From an uncultured Succinatimonas sp. (GTDB lineage Bacteria > Pseudomonadota > Gammaproteobacteria > Enterobacterales > Succinivibrionaceae): a stretch of 8,804 nt of DNA. The notes beneath the pieces were generated by a model. It searched no databases and was not told the DNA's origin. It was given only the letters and a program-made list of their open reading frames with translations. Positions within the stretch are counted from its first letter, which is position 1. Each line of letters opens with the position of its first letter. Of this stretch, positions 1 to 6,218 are shown piece after piece. The translations under genes were made by a program, and so were the position numbers. The stretch is from assembly GCA_902465145.1 (NCBI GenBank), contig CABQMD010000023.1:1-8804 (forward strand), in the 5' to 3' direction.

Positions 1-508
1 CTTTGATATCTGCCGGAGTATGAATGGCGCGGGTTGAATTTGAAAATTCGCGGAAACCGACTTCCCAAACATCCATGTTGACAAGATTGATGCCTGCGTC
101 TGCAATTTCTTTTGAGTAGTACTGAGTCAAAGGACCGTTGTTGGCAAAGAGTTTGTCGGCTTCTTCATAAGAAGTGATGAGATAAGGAATATCCACTGCG
201 CCGATGTCGGGAATGAAGGAGGTCATTACTGACTGATTCACCGCACCGATATCCAAAGTACCGAGCTGGCAGTTGACGGCGTAGTCAGAGGCACTGCCGG
301 CAGTACCGTTATTGTAGACTTGGATCTTAACTTCGCCGTTGGTACGTTGATCAACAAGTTCAGCCCATTTGGCCAGACCTTTGGCAACGGGTACGGTCTC
401 TGGGGAGTCGTGACCTGCTTTTAAAACAACAGTTGCGTTGGCAGTTGCACAAAAAGCACCTAAAACGGCAGCTAATGCGGAAACAGCTAAGATTTTGCGA
501 GCTTTCAT
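1..508 (-). CDS. TRAP transporter periplasmic substrate-binding protein, DctP family (3' end outside window)
   Basis: Captures an organic acid in the periplasm and delivers it to the TRAP membrane subunits DctQ/DctM, which use an ion gradient for uptake. The 169 visible residues begin with a signal peptide (basic MKARK, hydrophobic 6-19, likely cleavage after ATANA at 25), followed by the family's opening strand VVLKAGHDS and helix (KGLAKWAELVDQRTNGEVKIQVY). Residues 151-169, GFREFSNSTRAIHTPADIK, match the family segment in which an Arg (here probably R153) holds the substrate carboxylate. The ATG at 508-506 has GAGGAAC about 7 nt upstream and places the signal peptide correctly. The C-terminal half lies beyond the left edge; DctQ/DctM genes, if present, would be there too. 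Substrate cannot be told from this part: a dicarboxylate, keto acid or sugar acid are all possible. The promoter carries an FNR box and IclR-like sites, so anaerobic and substrate-linked control is likely. Family call is firm; substrate unknown. Confidence 0.93.
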   Translation of the reverse strand, partial: MKARKILAVSALAAVLGAFCATANATVVLKAGHDSPETVPVAKGLAKWAELVDQRTNGEVKIQVYNNGTAGSASDYAVNCQLGTLDIGAVNQSVMTSFIPDIGAVDIPYLITSYEEADKLFANNGPLTQYYSKEIADAGINLVNMDVWEVGFREFSNSTRAIHTPADIK

Positions 509-538
509 GGATTAGTTCCTCATTTGTTAAAATTGTTG

Positions 539-552
539 TCTAAAGTATTGGA
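539..552. promoter_or_regulatory. Candidate IclR operator, site 1, dctP leader
   Basis: TCTAAAGTATTGGA agrees at 11 of 14 positions with the perfect palindrome TCTAAAATTTTAGA found in the iclR promoter. It lies about 7 to 20 bp downstream of the predicted dctP start site. Its centre (545.5) is 21 bp, two helical turns, from that of site 2 (566.5), so two IclR dimers could bind the same DNA face. The flanks TTGTCTAA (536-543) and TTAGACAA (569-576) also make a perfect 8-bp inverted repeat framing both sites. Assignment to the neighbouring IclR protein is inference. Confidence 0.6.
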
Positions 553-559
553 TGCTGTA

Positions 560-573
560 TTTAAAATATTAGA
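560..573. promoter_or_regulatory. Candidate IclR operator, site 2, over dctP -10
   Basis: TTTAAAATATTAGA agrees at 12 of 14 positions with TCTAAAATTTTAGA of the iclR promoter. It covers the predicted dctP -10 hexamer (566-571) and reaches the start site, a classic position for repression by blocking RNA polymerase. Confidence 0.62.
566..571 (-). promoter_or_regulatory. Predicted -10 element of dctP promoter
   Basis: Minus-strand TAATAT matches TATAAT at 4 of 6 positions and would give a start site near 559, leaving a leader of about 51 nt before the dctP ATG. It was chosen because it lies where a class II FNR promoter needs it: the FNR box centre (600.5) is then at -41.5. No good -35 hexamer is visible, as expected for an activator-dependent promoter. 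Confidence 0.5.
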
Positions 574-593
574 CAAAATTTCTGAAATAAAAT

Positions 594-607
594 TTGATCC
601 GCATCAA
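594..607. promoter_or_regulatory. Perfect FNR box upstream of dctP
   Basis: TTGAT-CCGC-ATCAA is an exact match to the FNR consensus TTGAT-N4-ATCAA, and the palindrome extends one base on each side (TTTGATCCGCATCAAA, 593-608). FNR is the oxygen-sensing iron-sulfur activator of anaerobic genes. The site is intergenic, on the upstream side of dctP, and 41.5 bp from the predicted start site, the usual class II activation distance. No fnr gene is in the window. Confidence 0.72.
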
Positions 608-634
608 AAATTCTATGAAATTATCTATAGATAT

Positions 635-658
635 AAAAAAGCCTCCGTTAAAGGAGGC
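635..658 (-). terminator. Rho-independent terminator of the iclR gene
   Basis: Read on the minus strand, GCCTCC and GGAGGC form a 6-bp GC-rich stem with loop TTTAAC, followed directly by TTTTTT. It starts about 20 nt after the regulator's stop codon and separates that transcript from the dctP promoter, which lies further along in the same direction. Confidence 0.88.
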
Positions 659-677
659 GTATGGAAGGGAATAAAGA

Positions 678-1448
678 TCACACTATGGCGTTACCAATAG
701 CCTTGGCACAAGCTTTGGTATTTTCGACAACCTCTTTTATCACCTCGTCGGTAAATTTGCTGCGGGCTCCAACTATGGAGATTGCACCGTGCAGTACTCC
801 TTTTGCATCGAATACCGGAGCAGCTACGCAACGGATTTCGTTTTCTCCTTCTGAATCATCAAAAGCCCAGCCTTTTAGTCTGATGGTGGCAAGTTCGCGG
901 CGTAATTGTTCAGGGTTTGTTATAGAGGTAGGCGTCTTTGGGGTATAGTCAAGACTGTTGATGATCCTTTCTTGTTTTGAGGGATCTTGAAATGCCAGAA
1001 GGCATTTGCCAAGTCCTGCGTGTACCAGCGAGATCTCCATACCTTCGCGTGAGAGTATGTGAAAGCCGGCTCTCGGACTTTCCATTTTTACAGAATAGAA
1101 AGCTTTATCACCCTCGAACACGCCGTAGTGCACGGCTATGCATTCACATGATTCTAGTAAAGTACCAAGATGTGATAAGGCCAGATCGCGAAGATCAAGG
1201 CTGTCCTTGGCCGCCTGTCCAAGCTGAATTACCTTCATCCAGAGCTGATAAAGCCCCTGATTATTTTGATGCACCAGCCCAAGTCTGGTCATTTCGTCCA
1301 TGAGAACGTAAACTGTACTGCGCGGCAGAGCGGAACCTTTTATGATCTCGCTGATACTCATAGAGTGTTTTTGTTCCAAAAGAGAAAGTATAGTTAGAGC
1401 TCTGATCAAAGCAGGAACTTTGGGTTTTTCCTTTTTTTCTTCAGTCAT
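678..1448 (-). CDS. IclR-family transcriptional regulator
   Basis: A DNA-binding regulator that probably senses a small organic acid and controls the adjacent TRAP transporter and itself. With ATG at 1448 the protein has 256 residues, the usual family size. Residues 11-65 are the winged helix-turn-helix (recognition helix near LPRSTVYVLMDEMTRLG). The effector domain follows, with the family signatures LVHAGLGKCLLAF (141-153), DDSEGENEIRCVAAPVFD (197-214) and GAISIVG (221-227). The frame is open to a TTG at 1496, which would add 16 residues, but ATG 1448 gives a typical basic N-terminus; neither start has a clear ribosome site. A perfect palindrome, TCTAAAATTTTAGA, lies over its likely -10, suggesting autorepression, and related sites lie in the dctP promoter. 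Effector not deducible. Confidence 0.92.
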   Translation of the reverse strand: MTEEKKEKPKVPALIRALTILSLLEQKHSMSISEIIKGSALPRSTVYVLMDEMTRLGLVHQNNQGLYQLWMKVIQLGQAAKDSLDLRDLALSHLGTLLESCECIAVHYGVFEGDKAFYSVKMESPRAGFHILSREGMEISLVHAGLGKCLLAFQDPSKQERIINSLDYTPKTPTSITNPEQLRRELATIRLKGWAFDDSEGENEIRCVAAPVFDAKGVLHGAISIVGARSKFTDEVIKEVVENTKACAKAIGNAIV

Positions 1449-1512
1449 AGAAAATGCAATCGGTTGATTTATGAAATTCTGAACATTTAAGCACAAAATT
1501 ATTGGAATTGTG

Positions 1513-1526
1513 TCTAAAATTTTAGA
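1513..1526. promoter_or_regulatory. Perfect 14-bp palindrome: candidate IclR autoregulatory operator
   Basis: TCTAAAATTTTAGA is its own reverse complement. On the minus strand it contains TAAAAT, a 5/6 match to TATAAT, preceded 17 bp upstream by TTTAAA (4/6 to TTGACA), so it would cover the -10 of the regulator gene, with transcription starting near 1512. The two similar sites at 539-552 and 560-573 make a common regulator likely; the gene it precedes encodes a DNA-binding protein that normally uses palindromes of this size. Confidence 0.62.
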
Positions 1527-1575
1527 AAAAATTACATTAATTTTAAAATGTCATTTTGATCACAACCTGATCTGC

Positions 1576-1597
1576 GTTCAGAATGCTCAGACTGAAC
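1576..1597. promoter_or_regulatory. Inverted repeat in fabB upstream region
   Basis: GTTCAG (1576-1581) and CTGAAC (1592-1597) are exact inverted 6-bp arms 16 bp apart start to start, in the 253-nt gap between iclR and fabB. This fits a dimeric regulator site. fabB genes in relatives are controlled by FadR or FabR, but the repeat does not match either consensus well, so no factor is named. A weak -10 (TAAACT, 1617-1622) lies downstream without a convincing -35. The rest of the gap shows only a weak bulged hairpin near 1697-1718. Confidence 0.3.
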
Positions 1598-1749
1598 TCA
1601 GAAGCCGCATCTGTTGTAAACTATGACTCAGGCGGATCTTTTAATTTGGTCGCAGAATACGGTGCCATGCAGATATTTGGCGCTTAGATAAAGACTCCCG
1701 ATATTTTTAAATCAGGGCACACGCAAAGAACAACATCGTAAGGACGTTT

Positions 1750-2976
1750 ATGCAATTTCATAAAGTCGTGATCACAGGTTTGGGTATAGTTTCAAGCATC
1801 GGCGTAGGACGTGATGCGGTTAAGAATTCTTTGGAAAACGGAAGATCCGGCATTAAATTTAACGAAAGCTATGCCGAGCACGGCATGCGTTCACAGGTGG
1901 CCGGTCTAGTACCCGAGATTGATTTTTCCTCGCAAATAGATCGCAAAATGTTGCGCTTTATGGGGGAAGCTGCTGCTTTTAGTCATATAGCTATGCAGGA
2001 GGCTATAGAAACCTCAGGACTTGAACCTTCGGAGGTATCCAACGAACGTACCGGTCTTATCTGCGGCTCAGGCGGCGGAGATACCAAGGCTATAGTTGAA
2101 GCTGCGGATACTTTGCGGGAAAAGGGCATTAAAAGGGTAGGACCTTATGCCGTTCCCAAAGCCATGTGTTCTACGGTTTCAGCCTGTCTTTCCACAGCCT
2201 TTAAGATTAAAGGTGCTTCTTTCAGCGTTGCATCTGCCTGTTCTACTTCTGTCCATTGTATTGAAGTTGCCTGTGATGAAATTGCGCTCGGACGTCACGA
2301 CGTGATGTTCGCCGGCGGCGGCGAAATGGCTGACTGGACCTTGGCCTGCCTTTTTGACGGAATGGGGGCTTTGTCCAAAGCATATAACGAAAATCCGCAA
2401 AAGGCTTCTCGTCCTTATGATGCGGATCGTGACGGTTTTGTTATGGGAGCAGGCGGCGGCATGTTGGTATTGGAGTCTTTGGAACATGCCAAGGCTCGCG
2501 GTGCCAAGATCTTAGCGGAAGTTGCAGGCTTCGGAGCAAGTTCCGACGGCTCGGATATGGTAGCGCCGTCAGGAGAAGGTGCGGTGCGCTGCATGCGTCA
2601 GGCTTTACGCGGTATAGAAGGCGGAGTTGATTACATTAACACTCACGGTACGGCAACCAAGCTTGGAGATGTTAAAGAACTTGAAGCGATACGCGAAGTT
2701 TTCGGCGACAAGATCCCGCCTTTGTCATCCACAAAGTCCATGACGGGACATGCTCTTGGTGCAGCCGGAGTTAACGAAGCAATTTTCTGTCTGCTGATGA
2801 TGCAAAACGATTTTATTGCTCCGTCGATAAATATCAATACTTTAGATGAGCATTGTCAAGGCTTTGATATCGTGGCTAATAAGGCCCGCAAGGCAAAACT
2901 TAATACCGTACTTTCAAACAGTTTCGGCTTCGGCGGTACCAATGCCTCAATCGTGTTGAGAAAGTACGGGATCTGA
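1750..2976 (+). CDS. fabB: 3-oxoacyl-[acyl-carrier-protein] synthase I (KAS I)
   Basis: Cytoplasmic condensing enzyme of type II fatty acid synthesis: joins malonyl-ACP to acyl-ACP with loss of CO2 and, as FabB, carries unsaturated intermediates onward. All 408 residues align by eye with E. coli FabB (406 aa), from [12 protein letters not shown] at the start to [12 protein letters not shown] near the end, including the FabB-type stretches IDRK (63-66), AGSGGG-like CGSGGG (105-110), GPYAVPKAM and [12 protein letters not shown]. The Cys-His-His triad is C164 (SACSTS), H299 (NTHGTAT) and H334 ([10 protein letters not shown]), with the conserved K329. The close match throughout favours FabB over FabF. 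ATG 1750 has TAAGGAC at 1739-1745. The gene stands alone, with its own long leader and a terminator at 3003-3026. No FabA or other fab gene is in the window. Confidence 0.96.
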   Translation: MQFHKVVITGLGIVSSIGVGRDAVKNSLENGRSGIKFNESYAEHGMRSQVAGLVPEIDFSSQIDRKMLRFMGEAAAFSHIAMQEAIETSGLEPSEVSNERTGLICGSGGGDTKAIVEAADTLREKGIKRVGPYAVPKAMCSTVSACLSTAFKIKGASFSVASACSTSVHCIEVACDEIALGRHDVMFAGGGEMADWTLACLFDGMGALSKAYNENPQKASRPYDADRDGFVMGAGGGMLVLESLEHAKARGAKILAEVAGFGASSDGSDMVAPSGEGAVRCMRQALRGIEGGVDYINTHGTATKLGDVKELEAIREVFGDKIPPLSSTKSMTGHALGAAGVNEAIFCLLMMQNDFIAPSININTLDEHCQGFDIVANKARKAKLNTVLSNSFGFGGTNASIVLRKYGI

Positions 2977-3002
2977 TTTTTAAATTTGTAAGAAAGGTTG
3001 TT

Positions 3003-3026
3003 AAAAGCCCCTAAACGGGGCTTTTT
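3003..3026. terminator. Bidirectional terminator shared by fabB and the macrodomain gene
   Basis: AAAAGCCCC (3003-3011) pairs with GGGGCTTTT (3017-3025) around the loop TAAAC. On the plus strand it ends in five T and terminates fabB; on the minus strand the same hairpin is followed by TTTT. The macrodomain gene's stop codon (3013-3011) and its final codons lie inside the hairpin, so the sequence serves as coding end and terminator at once. Confidence 0.88.
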
Positions 3027-3520
3027 ATTTGGAGCAAATGTTGATAAATCGCGATGATCGAGGCATCGATATCTACAAATATAAGGTGTTTTAGTGAATG
3101 CGCTTTAAATGCTGATACCGTGTTTACAGCTATTTTGCAGGCTAAGTCGTGGGGGTACCCGTATACTCCGCATGAAATTGCAGGGAAAGCTATGCTTTTA
3201 CAATCGTATTGCTCTGCAAGTTCAAGACTTTTTTCATAACAACTTTGCAAAAGTTTTGCTTCATTGCGTGAACCTCCGTGCCAGATGGGACCTACGGTGT
3301 GAATTATGTAACGTACGTTGAGGTTATATCCCCTAGTAATTTTCGCCTCACCGCATCTGCATCCGTTAAGTTTTATGCATTCTTGCAAAAGCATCGGACC
3401 TGCCGCACGATGTATAGCTCCGTCCACTCCTCCTCCGCCTAAGAGAGAGCTGTTGGCGGCGTTAACAACGGCATCTACTTTTAATGCGGTAATGTCACCA
3501 GTCAGCGTCTCAATCAGCAT
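3011..3520 (-). CDS. Macrodomain protein, YmdB-like (O-acetyl-ADP-ribose deacetylase / ADP-ribosyl hydrolase family)
   Basis: A stand-alone macrodomain of 169 residues, near the 177 of E. coli YmdB. Members bind ADP-ribose and hydrolyse O-acetyl-ADP-ribose or remove ADP-ribose from proteins. Visible features: GDIT (8-11), [18 protein letters not shown] (19-36) with the Asn23 and Asp33 that correspond to YmdB's catalytic N25 and D35, HTVGPIW (74-80) and the phosphate loop [10 protein letters not shown] (114-123). The ATG at 3520 follows the stop of the ATP-grasp gene by 9 nt. The AGGAG ribosome site overlaps that stop (TAGGAG), so translation is probably coupled and the gene is the last of the operon. 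The C-terminal codons form half of a terminator hairpin. Enzymatic family is clear; the exact substrate, and whether it serves the ligase system, are not shown by the sequence. Confidence 0.92.
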   Translation of the reverse strand: MLIETLTGDITALKVDAVVNAANSSLLGGGGVDGAIHRAAGPMLLQECIKLNGCRCGEAKITRGYNLNVRYIIHTVGPIWHGGSRNEAKLLQSCYEKSLELAEQYDCKSIAFPAISCGVYGYPHDLACKIAVNTVSAFKAHSLKHLIFVDIDASIIAIYQHLLQIKSPV

Positions 3521-3529
3521 GGCAAGCTC

Positions 3530-4537
3530 CTAATTGTTCCAGACTCCGAAATGTTCCATGGAAAAAGCAACGCGTTCGGCAACGGTGAGTCTTTGTTTTT
3601 TGGTAAGAGCTTCTATCAGTCTAAGACGTGGCAGAAGTCCTGCGTTATTGCAGATCTGAATTGAAAGACCGGGGCGGGCATTAAGTTCCAAAAGCATCGG
3701 TCCTTTGTCACGGTCAAGCACGATATCCGTACCTATGTAACCAAGCCCCGACATTTCATAGCAAGATGAGGCAAGTTCCAAAACCTGACGCCAGTGAGGT
3801 ACTTTAAGTTCACTAAGTCGTCTGTCGGTATCAGGATGGAATTCAATCGGTTCGTTAAATTGCACAGCGCGTACCGCACGTCCAGTGCGTACGCAGATCC
3901 CGACACCTACTGCTCCCTGATGTAAATTGGCTTTACCGTCTGAGGCACTGGTGGAAAGGCGCATCATGCACATGACGGGGAAACCTTTGAATACGATCAC
4001 ACGGGTGTCCGGAACTCCGTCATAGCTGAAACCTGAAAAGACGTTGTCAAAATGGATGAGCTCTTCGATAAGAGCAATATCCTGACGACCTCCAAGAGAG
4101 AATAATCCTGCCAAAATGTTGGTAAGATGGCGGCTTACATCGTGCATGTTCATTTCTTCTCCAGAGGATTTGATGAAATGCCCGTTTTCTATATTGCGAT
4201 CTTTTATGACCAGGATCCCTTTGCCGCCTGAACCCTGCGCAGGTTTGATACAGAATTCAGAAGCATTTCCCAAGATCTGCAGAAGATTTTGAATGTCATG
4301 CTGATTTCGTATCGCTCCTATGAGCTTTGGAGTGTTGACCTTATGTTCTACGGCAATGTGTTTGGTCATAAGCTTGTTGTCAACAAGCGGATAGAGCGAA
4401 CGCTTGTTATATCGGCTGATATAACTGATATTACGTTGGTTCATGCCGACCACACCGTCATGCGCCATTTTGAAAGGGCTGGCGTAACGGGTAAAAAGTC
4501 CTGAAATTTTATGACTTAATGAACTTAAAGCTGACAT
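3530..4537 (-). CDS. RimK-related ATP-grasp ligase (alpha-L-glutamate ligase-like)
   Basis: Predicted cytoplasmic ligase that forms an amide bond between a carboxylate, activated as acyl phosphate by ATP, and an amine; the acceptor is unknown. The 335 residues show the ATP-grasp pattern: K98 and the glycine loop GSGGKG (102-107), the hinge pair E158/E159 (ALIEEL), DTRVIVF (177-183), the RimK-like ANLHQGAVGVG (203-213), then GTDIVLD (269-275) and MLLELNARPGL (281-291) with the metal ligands E284 and N286. It belongs to the subgroup found beside inactive-transglutaminase 7TM proteins and retropepsin-like proteins, exactly the neighbours here, rather than to ribosomal S6-modifying RimK. ATG 4537 overlaps the preceding stop by one base (TAATG) and GGAGAG lies about 10 nt upstream, so it is translationally coupled to the membrane protein gene. 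No sign of damage. Confidence 0.88.
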   Translation of the reverse strand: MSALSSLSHKISGLFTRYASPFKMAHDGVVGMNQRNISYISRYNKRSLYPLVDNKLMTKHIAVEHKVNTPKLIGAIRNQHDIQNLLQILGNASEFCIKPAQGSGGKGILVIKDRNIENGHFIKSSGEEMNMHDVSRHLTNILAGLFSLGGRQDIALIEELIHFDNVFSGFSYDGVPDTRVIVFKGFPVMCMMRLSTSASDGKANLHQGAVGVGICVRTGRAVRAVQFNEPIEFHPDTDRRLSELKVPHWRQVLELASSCYEMSGLGYIGTDIVLDRDKGPMLLELNARPGLSIQICNNAGLLPRLRLIEALTKKQRLTVAERVAFSMEHFGVWNN

Positions 4538-5457
4538 TATTTAGTCTCTCCGCTTTCGTCATTAAGTCCGTTTTTTTTCAAATTGTCCTGCGCCGACTTC
4601 TTCCACTTGCGATACACGTTGTGCGGATCTGCTTTCAGATCTTTGTATTCACGGGACAGACGATCGCATTCTTTTTCCTTTTGATCTCCGTTTTTAAATG
4701 TATCTATCTGGGAAACCAATGGTTTGAAGCGTTTTAATTCTGCAAGTCTGAATCCAGTGTAATTACCCATAAGCAATACCAACGCCAGGATCACGAATTG
4801 CAGACCTATAAAATTGAAGGTCAGATGCTGTACCAAGGTACTGTCCATGGCGATAAAAGCACATACGGCCACAAAAAGAGAGCCGCCGCCCTGCCTGATC
4901 ACCTCGTGATAGCCTTCTTCTTCCCAGATTATCGACATGCGTTCTATAGTCCAGGAGAGAATGATGAGAGGGAAGAAAGTGACTTTAAGACCTTCGGTAA
5001 GACCGAATTTATACGAAAGTACTGAGAAGGTACCGATGATAGCGATCACCATCACAATCACGGCCGAAATTCTCGCTACCAGCAGTAAGTTTAGGTGTGA
5101 AAGCCACGAACGTACTACCAGTCCTACTCCCACTATGGCGATGAATCCTATGAGACCTATTAAGAGATTGGTCTGAAGAAATGACATGGCAATCAATACC
5201 GGCATGAAGGTTCCAGAAGTTTTTATGCCGACGATGATGCGTAAAAAAACCACGATGAGTACGCCGATTGGTAAAAGCAGGATGTTTTTAAACATAGCCT
5301 GCTCTTCAACCGGTAATGAATATATGGACAGCGAGACAAGTTCCGCACCTGAGGCTTTTTCAACTCCGGCTTTTAATTTGCCAGCTTGTACGGCGCTGAT
5401 ATGATGACGCAACATGGAAAAGCTCACGCGTGCGCTTTTGCCGCCTTCCAAGGTCAT
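4537..5457 (-). CDS. C-terminal part of the inactive-transglutaminase 7TM protein (seven membrane helices)
   Basis: Second piece of a split gene. From the first ATG in frame it has 306 residues, but the frame is open further up to the frame change at 5517-5521 and there encodes family-like sequence (YGTTGISQNQLIW, then NPIMTLEGG). Hydrophobic helices lie near residues 56-75, 79-94, 97-115, 125-147, 156-173, 192-209 and 215-232, with the motifs GIKTSGTFMPVL (78-89) and ERMSIIWEEEG (172-182). A charged, probably cytoplasmic tail of about 70 residues follows. No ribosome site precedes the ATG at 5457, and the residues before it are conserved, so this is not an independent gene start. In the family one polypeptide joins this part to the periplasmic domain. 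Its stop overlaps the ATP-grasp start. Role unknown; possibly passes a product or signal between ligase and periplasm. Confidence 0.82.
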   Translation of the reverse strand: MTLEGGKSARVSFSMLRHHISAVQAGKLKAGVEKASGAELVSLSIYSLPVEEQAMFKNILLLPIGVLIVVFLRIIVGIKTSGTFMPVLIAMSFLQTNLLIGLIGFIAIVGVGLVVRSWLSHLNLLLVARISAVIVMVIAIIGTFSVLSYKFGLTEGLKVTFFPLIILSWTIERMSIIWEEEGYHEVIRQGGGSLFVAVCAFIAMDSTLVQHLTFNFIGLQFVILALVLLMGNYTGFRLAELKRFKPLVSQIDTFKNGDQKEKECDRLSREYKDLKADPHNVYRKWKKSAQDNLKKNGLNDESGETK

Positions 5458-5498
5458 AATGGGATTGCCGTTGTTGGTCCAGATCAGTTGATTTTGAC

Positions 5499-6215
5499 TT
5501 ATTCCGGTAGTACCGTAAAAATTTGGTATCTGTCGTTTGAAAAAACGGCAACACGACTTTCAAGCGGACGGTTGCGACGACCGTCTTCCAATGTGAGTAC
5601 ACCGATTTCTCTTGCATGTACGCCAGCTGCTTGCAATACGCGTACCAGCACGCCAGAGCGTGAGTAACGCGAAAGCAGTAATGAAGCTGATTCACTTTCT
5701 TTTTTGATTTCTGCTACGGCTTGAGATGCTAAGGAAAAAGGGTCCGCGCTTTTTTGCATGGCTGCGTTTGCAAGCTCGCGTATGGCTGTACCGTAAGGCT
5801 CGCTTTCAACGCTTTGAGAAATTGATGGGACGCGCATTGATGAGGATTTTGCTTCAGGATCGACGAGAATATCGGCACGGTAGTAGAGTACCTGTTCTCC
5901 TGAAACACTGCGTTTGGTCCATTCCACATAACCGTTGCCGTTACGATTTATATAACCGACGCCGTAGCCCAAACTTGAAGTAGTTTGTTTTACCTGAGTA
6001 AGACCAGGTTGTACTGCAGGTTGAGCAAAGCGTATCTGTGCAGGGGTATCACCTTCGTCAGGCTCAAATTCTATCTTGGCTTCAACATTCCATAATTCAC
6101 GTTCCTGTCCGGGCATAAACGGTAGATCGTAGGCAATATGCTGATAGCCTATGAGCAGTATGCCTGCCAAAAATAAAATGGCAGTAACAAAATAAAAGAC
6201 TCCGCGGGATACCAT
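5499..6215 (-). CDS. N-terminal part of the inactive-transglutaminase 7TM protein (membrane anchor and periplasmic domain)
   Basis: First piece of the split gene, 238 codons to a premature stop. One membrane helix (about 5-25) is followed by a periplasmic domain of transglutaminase fold; LVRVLQAAGVHAREIGVL (190-207) matches the family's LRAAGIPAR region. There is no cysteine anywhere in this piece, so the catalytic Cys of true transglutaminases is missing, which is normal for this family. Family resemblance runs to NDRYQIF (227-233), then five foreign residues and the stop; the expected continuation is in the -1 frame. ATG 6215 has AAGGAG 8 nt upstream and follows the retropepsin-like gene's stop by 3 nt. 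If the frame change is real, this would be a single-pass anchored domain cut off from its seven helices. Confidence 0.82.
   Translation of the reverse strand: MVSRGVFYFVTAILFLAGILLIGYQHIAYDLPFMPGQERELWNVEAKIEFEPDEGDTPAQIRFAQPAVQPGLTQVKQTTSSLGYGVGYINRNGNGYVEWTKRSVSGEQVLYYRADILVDPEAKSSSMRVPSISQSVESEPYGTAIRELANAAMQKSADPFSLASQAVAEIKKESESASLLLSRYSRSGVLVRVLQAAGVHAREIGVLTLEDGRRNRPLESRVAVFSNDRYQIFTVLPE
5510..5523 (-). other. Frame disruption in the inactive-transglutaminase 7TM gene
   Basis: On the minus strand the frame reads CAA ATT TTT ACG and stops at TAA (5501-5499), whereas the frame that continues the protein reads TAC GGT ACT ACC and stays open to 4537. The step is -1, equal to one missing base in the run of five T (A on the plus strand, 5517-5521). 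One added base would give about 559 residues. A small hairpin, CGGT-ACT-ACCG, follows the run by two bases (AC, with the C as the first stem base). Possible causes: true mutation, sequencing or assembly indel, or recoding. The run is short for polymerase slippage and not an ideal ribosomal slip site. Confidence 0.85.
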
Positions 6216-6218
6216 CGC

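Noticed and set aside
1449..1496. TTG at 1496 as the start of the IclR gene
   Set aside because: It has no ribosome site, would leave only about 16 nt of leader, and the added residues do not look like IclR family sequence; ATG 1448 gives a standard-length protein.
1563..1581. FadR-like site (CTGATC...TTCAG) upstream of fabB
   Set aside because: The match to the FadR consensus is poor and asymmetrical; naming the factor would be guesswork.
1583..1687. 34-codon open frame upstream of fabB on the plus strand, a possible leader peptide
   Set aside because: No ribosome site precedes its ATG, the product resembles nothing, and there is no attenuator-like structure linked to it.
5360..5695. Third-frame open stretch of 111 codons across the frameshift on the minus strand
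   Set aside because: It overlaps both pieces of the membrane protein gene in another frame, has no ribosome site and shows no family resemblance; it is a shadow.
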